The notes under the pieces are model-generated. The model was not told the DNA's origin. It ran no database searches and worked only from the letters and a program-made list of their open reading frames with translations. A program made the position numbers and the translations under genes. DNA of 60,487 nt from Auxenochlorella pyrenoidosa (taxonomy: Eukaryota; Chlorophyta; Trebouxiophyceae; Chlorellales; Chlorellaceae), in assembly GCA_001430745.1 (NCBI GenBank), contig KQ481938.1:2285971-2346457 (forward strand), read 5' to 3'. This document shows positions 33,801-43,287 of the stretch, piece after piece (positions within the stretch are counted from its first letter, which is position 1; each line of letters begins with the position of its first letter).

Positions 33801-34677
33801 TGGGGCGGGTCCGTACACAGGGCAGCCTGAGCGCCGTGTGCTGGTTGGTTCACTTGAGAGGAAGCAGGCGGCGCGAGCTGCAGGACGGAGGGCGCGACCT
33901 GCTGCCAAGGGTGCACGCAGCGAGGGGGGGCTCGTACCACGGCCATGCTGCCTGCTTCCTCAAAGCATAGCCACGCCCATGATGCACCCGCTGCCGCTGC
34001 AACCACATCCTGGCCGCCGGCCACAGCTTTTCAAGGGACGCAGGAGGGGCGCACCTCTGCATAGTATGCATACGGCTCGCCCTGCTTGATCACGGTGCCC
34101 ACCGCCGACAGAGCGCCAATCACCGCCAGCTCAGCCAGCGCCAGCTTCAGGTTGGCCAGCTGCTTCACCAGCCGCCGCGACAGCTGGCGCAGCGGCCCAG
34201 GCCCCTGCGGCGTGCCCGGAGGGGGCGGCGGCCCGCGCCCGCTCGTGCTGGGCTGCTCCGCCGCACTGTCTGCCAGGCTGGGTGCAGCGGCGGGGCCTGC
34301 AGGGGATGGGGAGTTCTGTTCTGCTGTCATTGGCCGCGCCATGCCGGCAATTTCAAGGCAAGTGACGGAGTAGCAAGCCAGACACAACACAGTCTGCCGA
34401 GTGTGAGCGGGCCTGTACCAGCAGCAGGGAGTCGGCCGGCTGGGCGCAGGCAGCAGTGGCAGCGGCGGCGGCGGTGGCGGCACCAGAAAGGCTCACCCTG
34501 CACTGCCCGGCAGGCAACCCGCTGCCGACCAATGCATCCCACGGGACGCGGGATGGGTGCCCAGGGCCTCCCGACAGGACGGCAGGGCGCCAGCAGCGGA
34601 GAGGAGGGGCCTTGCACCGCCTTCGGTGCCCCCCCGGCAGGCTGTGCCAGGCCCATCATAGCTCCATGCCGCTGCAT
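30872..34677 (-). CDS. CCS1: CCS1 (ResB-like), plastid c-type cytochrome biogenesis protein
   Basis: Ten exons encode 562 residues. CCS1 works with CcsA in thylakoids to deliver and attach haem to apocytochrome f and c6. Residues 1-60 (MQRHGAMMGLAQPAGG start, Arg/Pro-rich) are a transit peptide. Membrane segments are LALAELAVIGALSAVGTVI, YFLLLLGLLGASLAACTY, GPIGVHASMLLCMLGFAVG, and one near the C-terminus (LVYAGFGGMCITTVVSYLS). A large lumenal ResB domain lies between the last two, with FRIEYRPDGSVKQFYSDITV, INVxAPLRFGG-like SVNAPLRFGGVTAYQTDWS, and GLELKADPGVPLVY. ACTYTNQWPAV and the third-helix His262 in GPIGVH match conserved ResB positions; the His is the likely haem ligand known to be essential in Chlamydomonas. 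The protein ends in six glutamines encoded by a CAG run. The intron after 31727 has a GC donor. It shares a short upstream region with the kinesin gene. Confidence 0.94.
33811..33822. repeat. Third copy of CCGTACACAGGG, in a CCS1 intron
   Basis: This 12-base sequence is identical to the two tandem copies at 7003-7029, and is also intronic. Confidence 0.6.
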
Positions 34678-34983
34678 GGTCGCCACTGCCGAGCAAGGAG
34701 CCAATGCGTGTTGGGCGGCGACCGGGCAGACTACCACTTCTTAGAGGCTTTAAACGGCGTGCAGTGATTCACAAGAAGATATCACAGATGATGTCGCGAC
34801 AGTTGCACTGTCAGAAGCGCTCCTTGCCCCTTAAGAGCCCTTCCTGATGAGGCCTGACAACATGTTGCAACAGGGCACCTGCAGTGATCCCCCTCCTTGA
34901 AATCCAAGGCCTGCCCATAATTGTGCAGCCCAAAGTGATGTGTTCTTGAGTGCCGTCCGATCGCCCAGGCGCCACTGCCACCG
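34678..34983. promoter_or_regulatory. Short bidirectional promoter region, CCS1 and kinesin-14
   Basis: Only 306 bases separate the start codons of two divergent genes, so both 5' UTRs and core promoters must fit here. The stretch is A/T-richer than its flanks. No TATA box or known element was assigned with confidence. Confidence 0.55.
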
Positions 34984-37900
34984 ATGTCGCAGCCCAGTGG
35001 CGCGCCTCCCAGCCGGGAAGAGCTGCTGGCGGCATGGAAAGCCAAGAAAGCCGCGGCAGCTGGCAGTCAAGCCGGCGCGGGGCCTGCCCTGGCTGCTCAA
35101 CAACTCAACAGCCACAGACAGCCGGCAGCAGCGGTCAAGCCCCCCGTGGGGCTGCCGCCCCGCCTGGCCCGCACCGGCACTCTGGACAAAGAGAACGCCG
35201 CGCTGGGGGGGCTCGGTGCCGGGGTGGGCGGGCGCGCGCCACCGGCGGCACCCGGCCCCGACAGCGTGCGCAAGGCTTTTGCCAGCGGACAGCAGCAGCA
35301 GGAGATGTTGCAGGAGTTTGATGCGCTGCAGGGGCGGCTGCAGGCTTTGAAACGCGAGAGCGTGCGGCCCTCAATCAGCGGAGCATCGGCGGTGGCGGCC
35401 CGTGGCTCGGCGGCGCTGCAGTCTGCCGCCAGCAGCCGGCCCACTGCAGCCCTGGAGCCAGCGGCAGCGCGCGCCACACAGCCGGCTGCAGTTCCGATCA
35501 CGAACCGGGCACCACTAGCAGCGACGCATCGACCACCACCACTCGCCCAGCAGCAGCAACAGCAACAGCTTCCACCGGCTCAGCAGCAGCAGCAGCAGCA
35601 GCAGGAACAGCAGCCCCTTGCCCAGTCGCAGCAATCAGACGAGCTAGCACCCCAGGCGCTGCCGGCAAGCATGGCAGCGAGCCGGAACGGCGCTGCACAG
35701 GAGCCCACCGAGGTGCCAAGCTCTGCGCTGCCATTCCCCAACAGCTCTGCTGCCGCTGCCGGGGTGGGCGGGCTGGCTGCGCGGCTCGAGTCACTGAAGC
35801 GGGAGAGCATGCGGCCCTCGCTGGCGTCAGGGCAGGCACTGGCGGGGGTTGTGTTCGAGGCGGCTGCGCCAATTGACGCGCAGGCGATCACGCGGCTGGC
35901 CATCCAGCTGTTTGACGACGAGCAGTTCCGCCAGCTGTGCGACAGGGGCATGAGCGCGCAGCTGACCCGCAGCAAGGATGGCGCCACAGGTGAAGCCGGG
36001 GCGCGACCGATTAGAACTCCTCTCTTTCCTGCTGTTTTGGGCGGCCAAGCGCTCTCGTGCTGCCGCTTGCGCCCTAGGCGCTCTGGTTGATGCGAGCCAC
36101 GTGCTTGTCACTTGCCCTGGCCTTCCCCCCAATGGCCCTTGACATCTCCCCTGCAACCTTGTCTCTCCATGCCCTCCCCTGGCCCCCCCGACCCTGCAGC
36201 CGAGACCAAAATCCAGGAGCTGGCCGGCATTGTAAAGCTGCTGCGGCGCGGCATGAAGGAGCTGCAGGGCAGGGCCAACGAGTTTGTGGCGGCAGCCTGC
36301 AAGTTTGAAAAGGAGGTTGGGCAGCAGGTGCGCAGGCCTGACGTCCGGTTGGGAAGCGGGCTGGGTTTTTGCAGGTGGGCGCAGCAGGGTCCGGCAGTGT
36401 CGCACCAGCGCCACGTGGTCCTGCATGTATGAGTGCTCGTCACGTTGTCCACCCTGGGGTCGGTCTGCTGTGCCGCAGGTCGAGTCGGTGAAGCTGTCCA
36501 GCGAGAGCGACAAACGGGCGATGCAAGTGGAGCTGGCCAACTCGCGGCGGGAGGCGGCAGCAGCGGCTGCACAGCTCAAGCACGCGCTTGCTAACTGGCA
36601 GGTCGGTGCGGCCGGCGCCCGCCTGGGGCCCTCGCTGCTGTGCATCGTGCCCAACCAACCATGGGCAGCCAGAAGCGGCACTGCATGCAGCTGTTTGGCC
36701 TGATGCACACAGCGACCCACCTTCTCCTGCCCAACCATGCTGCCCTTCATCTTGGCAGGGCGAGCTGGACTTGCACAAGGGGGAGGCCAACCGGCTGAGG
36801 CGGGAGATGGAGCGGGTGGAGGGCGAGCGGGAGCGGCTGCGAGAGGAGGCGCGCAAGTGAGGGGCCAGCGCAGCACAGGCTGACATCTGTGCATGGTCCA
36901 TGGGCACGAGGGCGGGCAGGCTCTGCGGGGCCCTGCTTGCCAGCCTGGTGACAGCGTGCGGGGTGGGTGCCTGCCCTGCTCCTCACCACTCCAGTCTCCC
37001 AGTTGCACTGGTTAAGGTACCAAGCATGCCACCGCCCGGCCCCCCTGCAGGCTGGAGGGCGCCAAGCTGTCGCTGGAGGCGGAGATCAAGGAGCTGCGCA
37101 AGGCGGCCAAGGAGGAGATGAGCGAGCTGAAGCTGGAGCAGAACTGCGCCAAGCAGGCGGCGTACGAGATCCGCGAGGCGGCGGAGCGGCGGCAGCAGCA
37201 GCTGGGCGAGGCGCTGACGGTGGCCCAGGCGCGGTGCGGGGAGCTGGAGGAGGCGGCGGCGGGGGCGCAGCGCGCGGCTGAGGCGGCGCAGCGAGCAGCG
37301 GGCAAGCTGGAGCGCCAGCTGGCGGAGGTGCAGGCAGAGCATGCCGCACTGCAGGAGGCGCACGAAAAGGTGAGGGGCCGGGCCAGGCTCGACGTGCCCA
37401 GGCATTGGCGCCGGGCATTGCTGTGCAGGGCCTGCATGCTTTCTGTGGGCCTGCAGCTGGAGTTTTGGATTGCTGTTGCTCGACCCATGCGCCCCAGTCC
37501 CAGTTCAGCTCCGCCTGGTGCTGCTCTGCCTCTCGCCCCTGCCCACAGCTGCAAGCCGAGCACAGCGTAGCGCAGCGCAGCCACGAGCAGGTGGTGGCGG
37601 ACAGCGCAGTCATGCTTGGCGACCTGCAGAGCTGGCAGGAGAAGGCAGAGGCGCTGCTGGCTGAGCTGGAGCGCGAGCGGGCCGCCCACGCAGCAACGCA
37701 GGCAGACCTGTCGGCAGCAGCTGCAGCGCAGGCTGGCCTGCGGGAGCAGGCGGCGGCAGAGGGCGCGGCAGCGCAGGCAGACCTTGCTGCATCGCGGGAG
37801 CGTGAGGAGGCATTGCTGGCTGAGAAGGCACAGGTGGGCGGGGTCCACGTGTATGTTGGCGCATGTTCAGGGACTGAGCGGCAGGCACGCCAGTGCTTGC

Positions 37901-40900
37901 CTCTTAACCGTCCAGCCACCCCTGAATCAACATTCACATCTGTGGCTCCTTGTCCGTGCCCAACTGCAGCTCAAGGCTGCTGTGGATAAGGCCACAAAAG
38001 AGCGGGCCGAGCTGCAGGCCATGGTGCAGCAGGCAGCCACAGAGCTTGAAGCGGCGCAGCAGCAGCTCTCGGAGGGCGGCTCGCAGCAGGTGGGGAGGCA
38101 GGGATAAGCAGCTGCCTGCATGCCTCCCCCTGCCCTCTCTCCACCTGCCTGCAGCTTGCGTCAGCCCTTGAGTCCGTCCTGGCCCTGCACGACCTTGCCT
38201 CGGCTCCTGCCCCCTCCCTTGCTGCTGGCAGGCCAGCCTGAGGGCCGAGTTGGAGCGGGCCAAGGCACAGCTGGCTGAGCTGAATGCTGCCTTGGAGGCC
38301 GAGCAGACAGCCCGGTCGGCGGCTGAGCGGGACGCCAAGGACAAGGGGGAGAAGCTGGAGCGGCTAGAAAGTGAGTGCAGCGTGGGGGGACGGATGGTAC
38401 CAAGCACAGTGCTGGCCCATCCTGCTTCTCACAGTCCTGGTGGCATGTTCCAGCTGGTCCTGGCTGCCCGACCACCTGTTCAAGCGCCCTTCGCCCCCCT
38501 GCAGATGAACTAGAGGCGCTGCAGGAGTGCACCATAGGGCTGGGCGCTGGGGACCAGAAGGAGATGCTCACCCGCATGCTCAGCAAGATTGCTGCGCTGG
38601 AAGCGGCGGTCGCAGCAGCTGAGGCACGCCGCCGCGAGCTGCACAACCAGCTTGTGGAGCTCAAGGGAAATGTGAGCTGGGCAGGGGGCGGTAGGCCACT
38701 ACCAGGTGTCTCTGGGGCGAGGATGGCGTCAGCAGGGGTTGTGGGCACGTAATGTAGGGGTGGCGACTCTGGCATGGAAGGCAGGCATGCAGGCTGTAGG
38801 AGACGCAGGCAAGAAGCTTGCCCCTCTGAGTGTTCATGTACAAACTTAACTTGTTGTGCTGAGCTGCAGACCTTTGGCCCTGCTGCGCTGCCCCTCCCCC
38901 ACAGATTCGGGTCTTCTGCCGCATCCGCCCCAACCCACGCTCGGCGGTGCAGGCGCTGCCGGATGGGCTCAGCGTGCGGCTGCCAGGGCCCGATGGCAAG
39001 GAGCACACCTTCACGTACGACAAGGTCTTCAAGCCAGAGGCCTCTCAGGTGGGGGAGATGGAGCCTGCCTTTTCACGGAGGCGTGCTGGCAGCACAGGCG
39101 CAGCGCGCTCTGACCTGCAGGCGAGCACCAGCAGCGCCCACAGCAGGCCCCGGCTGACTGGCCTCGTCTTGCGGCGCCCTGCCCTGGCTTCTACCTTCCT
39201 GACACTGCAGGCCGCCGTGTTTGAGGAGGTCAGCGATCTGGTGCAGTCTGCCCTGGACGGCTACAAGGTCTGCCTCTTCAGCTACGGCCAGACGGGCGCG
39301 GGCAAGACGCACACGATGCAGGGCAGCCGGTCGTTCGAGGGGCAGGGCATCATTCCACGCGCCATCGCCAAGGTGGGGACTGCCAGCGTTCTGATGATCG
39401 GGGGAGCGAGAGTGCAAGGTTCGGCGCCTCAGCATCGCAGGCATGCCTGTGCCTGGTCTGCGTATCGCCCTCCCTTGCTGCCATCCGGTAAACCCCTGGG
39501 TCCAACACCCCTGCCCCCTGCCTGGCTCCCCCACCCTTCAACCCAGCCCACATACTCCACCTCACCACTGTGACCACTGACCAACCCTCCAACCCCACCC
39601 CCCCCCCCCAACCCCCCCCTGGCCCCCAGATCCTGGAGTCTGTTGCCAAGCTGCGGGAGCAGGGCTGGGAGTACCAGCTGCAGGCGGCCTTCATCGAGGT
39701 GTACAACGAGCAGCTGCGGGACCTGCTGGCAGACGCGGCGCCGGGGCGGCGGGAGGCCGGCAAGATCGCGGGTGGGGCCCACCAGGGTTGGGGGGAGGTT
39801 GGGTGACAAGAGGGCAGGGCTTGGGCTACAACGGGAGGTGGTTTGAGCTGGAGCACTTCCACCAGGCATCCCCAGCGCCCTCTACCCGACAGCAGTGCGA
39901 TCCCACTGTGCATCGCGTCGCCCCCCCCCCCCCCCCTCTTCCCCAGAGAACAACGCCATCCAGCACCAGCCCAGTGGGGGGCACACGGTGGTGCTGGGCG
40001 CCACGCGGGTGGCCATCGAGAGCGAGGCCGACGCCGAGGCGGTGACGCGCAAGGCGGCGGCGGCACGCGTGGTGGAGGCCACCGCCATGAACGCCGTCTC
40101 CTCGCGCAGCCACTCTGGTGGGGGCGGGGAGGAGGGCGCAGCCCTGGCGGGGGCAAGGCCCGACCACCCTGCGCAGGCAGAGACTGGCAGGGCGTGTGGC
40201 CGCCGCAGGCGGCGAGGCTCACACCCCGGCTTGCGGCATACCAGGCAGCAGAGAGGTGTGGGCACGTGTCTGGGCCCCCACCCAGCGCGCCCTCCCTCCC
40301 TGCGCCCCCACCCCACCCCCAGTGTTCATGCTGTACATCACGGGGCGGCACGAGGCCAGCGGCACCCAGCTGCAGGGCAGCCTCAACCTGGTGGACCTGG
40401 CAGGTGGGGGCGCCCAGCCCCGGCCCTTGCTGCGCCCCCCCCCCCTCCCCTCCCCCGCGCTTGCCCCCTTCTCTGTCGGCCTGCCAAGTGCAGGGCTCTG
40501 CCCTGGGATTGGTCGGCTAACGTGCTGCCTGCATTCTGTCTGCATGGGTGCGGTTGGGAGGTTGTCTCCTCCCGCTTCCCGCCATGCAAGCTCAAAAAAG
40601 GCGTGTGCCCTTGTGCTGTTGCTGCTCGCTTGCAGGCAGCGAGCGGCTGGCACGCAGCCAGGCGGAGGGGCAGCGAGCCAAGGAGGCCTGCAACATCAAC
40701 AAGAGCCTGTCCAGCCTGGGGGATGTGTTCCAGGTGTGGGTGGGTGGGTNNNNNNNNNNNNNNNNNNNNNNNNNNNNNNNNNNNNNNNNNNNNNNNNNNN
40801 NNNNNNNNNNNNNNNNNNNNNNNNNNNNNNNNNNNNNNNNNNNNNNNNNNNNNNNNNNNNNNNNNNNNNNNNNNNNNNNNNNNNNNNNNNNNNNNNNNNN

Positions 40901-42644
40901 NNNNNNNNNNNNNNNNNNNNNNNNNNNNNNNNNNNNNNNNNNNNNNNNNNNNNNNNNNNNNNNNNNNNNNNNNNNNNNNNNNNNNNNNNNNNNNNNNNNN
41001 NNNNNNNNNNNNNNNNNNNNNNNNNNNNNNNNNNNNNNNNNNNNNNNNNNNNNNNNNNNNNNNNNNNNNNNNNNNNNNNNNNNNNNNNNNNNNNNNNNNN
41101 NNNNNNNNNNNNNNNNNNNNNNNNNNNNNNNNNNNNNNNNNNNNNNNNNNNNNNNNNNNNNNNNNNNNNNNNNNNNNNNNNNNNNNNNNNNNNNNNNNNN
41201 NNNNNNNNNNNNNNNNNNNNNNNNNNNNNNNNNNNNNNNNNNNNNNNNNNNNNNNNNNNNNNNNNNNNNNNNNNNNNNNNNNNNNNNNNNNNNNNNNNNN
41301 NNNNNNNNNNNNNNNNNNNNNNNNNNNNNNNNNNNNNNNNNNNNNNNNNNNNNNNNNNNNNNNNNNNNNNNNNNNNNNNNNNNNNNNNNNNNNNNNNNNN
41401 NNNNNNNNNNNNNNNNNNNNNNNNNNNNNNNNNNNNNNNNNNNNNNNNNNNNNNNNNNNNNNNNNNNNNNNNNNNNNNNNNNNNNNNNNNNNNNNNNNNN
41501 NNNNNNNNNNNNNNNNNNNNNNNNNNNNNNNNNNNNNNNNNNNNNNNNNNNNNNNNNNNNNNNNNNNNNNNNNNNNNNNNNNNNNNNNNNNNNNNNNNNN
41601 NNNNNNNNNNNNNNNNNNNNNNNNNNNNNNNNNNNNNNNNNNNNNNNNNNNNNNNNNNNNNNNNNNNNNNNNNNNNNNNNNNNNNNNNNNNNNNNNNNNN
41701 NNNNNNNNNNNNNNNNNNNNNNNNNNNNNNNNNNNNNNNNNNNNNTGGTGTGGTGGGTGGGTGGGGTGGGGGGGGGGGGAGGGGGGCAGCACCCCCAGCC
41801 GTGGTGGGCTGGACTGCACTGCAGAGACTGGAGCCACAAGAGTTGATCAGCAGCTGGCCGGGGGTGCGATCGTCCAGCTGCCGACTTTGCCGCGCCATCC
41901 GTGGTCATGCCTGCCCCGGACGCCGCTCCCGGCTGCACGCCGCCCGCAGGCGCTGGCCACCAAGAGCGGGCACATCCCGTACCGCAACTCCAAGCTGACG
42001 CACCTGCTGCAGCCCTGCCTGGGCGGCAGCGGCAAGACGCTCATGGTGGTCAACATCAACCCGGAGCCAGAGTCGGTGCAGGTGGGGCGGTGCTGGGGTG
42101 TGCGCACTGGGCTGGGGAGGGCACCCCCGTGGGGTGCGGGCACGTCGAGAGCGCTCCCTTGCTGACGCGTGCCACGTCATGCCATGCCCCAACCCCGCGC
42201 GGCGCGTGCATTTGCGCAGGAGACGCTGTGCTCGTTGCGCTTCGCGGCCAAGGTCAACCAGTGCGAGACGGCAGCCAAGGGCGGCGCACAACGCAACGTC
42301 AGCACCATGGAGTGGGGAAGCGGTGTTGCTGCGCTGGTAAGGGCGGCGGAGCAGGGGTGCTTACGCTGGCTGTCAACGTTACGGCCAGGCGGAGGTGCTG
42401 CTTCTGGCTGGGCGTGCCAAGGTTGAAGACTGCACAGTTTGTTGCTCAGCTATGCGCACAGGACCTACTGGCTTGAGGCCAGCCCAGTGCTGCCCTCCTG
42501 CTGCAGACGGGGCGCCCCTCACTGGCGCCCAGCGATGCCGAGGCGCGACGCATGAGCATGGCGGCCGGAGGGGTCAAGCGCAAGCCTGGCCTGCCGCCCA
42601 GCGCTGGCGGTCCACGTGGCATCCCGCGGCCTCGCCTGGGCTGA
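34984..42644 (+). CDS. Kinesin-14 (C-terminal motor kinesin)
   Basis: Eighteen exons encode about 1,189 residues. The N-terminal third is disordered, with Q-rich tracts around residues 186-215, a KEN sequence at 69-71 and two copies of a KRESxRPS motif (123-130 and 272-279). Residues about 340-795 are heptad-rich coiled coil. The motor begins at [11 protein letters not shown] (796): P-loop [10 protein letters not shown] (869-878), switch [10 protein letters not shown] (993-1001), switch II DLAGSE (1026-1031), then [32 protein letters not shown] and [11 protein letters not shown]-terminal motor following a coiled coil defines kinesin-14, minus-end-directed motors acting in spindles and cytoplasmic transport. 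It lacks the MyTH4-FERM domains of KCBP. A short basic tail follows the motor. ATG 34984 opens the first long exon. The third assembly gap lies in the intron after 40733. Confidence 0.93.
40750..41745. other. Assembly gap (996 N) inside a kinesin intron
   Basis: The exon ending [10 protein letters not shown] at 40733 and the exon starting [13 protein letters not shown] at 41950 join in frame as the unbroken kinesin motif, so the gap is intronic. Both edges are GGGT/GGTG-type simple repeats (40734-40749 and 41746-41786). Confidence 0.88.
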
Positions 42645-43072
42645 GCAGCCCCTGGCGTGCAGCAGCGCGCAGTGTGCTGATGAGTTGCGGTTGTGGCCAC
42701 GCGCCTGCAGCCAGCCAGTCTAACCTTATTGTGTATCCTCTGCAACACTGCAAACTAGCCTTTTCCCAACAAATGAAATGCTGGCCATTGTGCAAGCAAA
42801 CGTGTACATGATGACTACAGAGGAGGGAAAATGGCAGGTCTGGGGAGTACAGGAGGCATGTGTGCCAAAGATGTGCTGCCCACAGCCACCACAGAACTGC
42901 TTTCAGGCAGCGTTGGTCAGCTTCTCATCTACCGAGTCGCTGCGTTGCATTGTGTGCAACACTGCAAGCTCAAAGGGAATCACGATACGTGTTCAATCGT
43001 CAGCTGGGCCGTATCGCGGCCTGTCATTAGGCAAGCTTGTGAGGATGGAGCATGGAAAGGCATTCTATGAGG

Positions 43073-43108
43073 AAAATGAGGGAAGTGGAGAAAATGAGGG
43101 AAGTGGAG
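43073..43108 (+). repeat. 18-base tandem repeat, two copies
   Basis: AAAATGAGGGAAGTGGAG occurs twice in perfect tandem, followed by a partial third copy, in the presumed kinesin 3' UTR. Confidence 0.85.
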
Positions 43109-43118
43109 AAAATTCGGG

Positions 43119-43123
43119 TGTAA
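43119..43123 (+). terminator. Candidate TGTAA polyadenylation signal (kinesin)
   Basis: TGTAA lies about 475 bases after the kinesin stop, ten bases after the 18-base tandem repeat. Confidence 0.45.
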
Positions 43124-43287
43124 ATAGATGCTGCTTTCAAATAGAGGAGGGGTCACTGCATCGCCACTAGTTAGGACGGGTACGAGTTGGATCAAGTGTT
43201 GAAATTCAGCACAGGTGGATCGTCAGCAGTACACGCCGAGCGCAGGGTCCCACATGTGTGTGCTATATGCTGCCGGCCTGGACAGCG

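Larger units (their letters stand above)
42645..43287. other. Convergent 3' UTR region
   Basis: About 640 A/T-richer bases lie between the kinesin stop and the minus-strand hydrolase stop. They hold a short tandem repeat and one TGTAA signal. No gene was seen. Confidence 0.55.

Noticed and set aside
39895..42165. Frames of 400-750 codons across the third gap
   Set aside because: They depend on N translation. The kinesin motor motifs lie in a different frame with proper splice sites.
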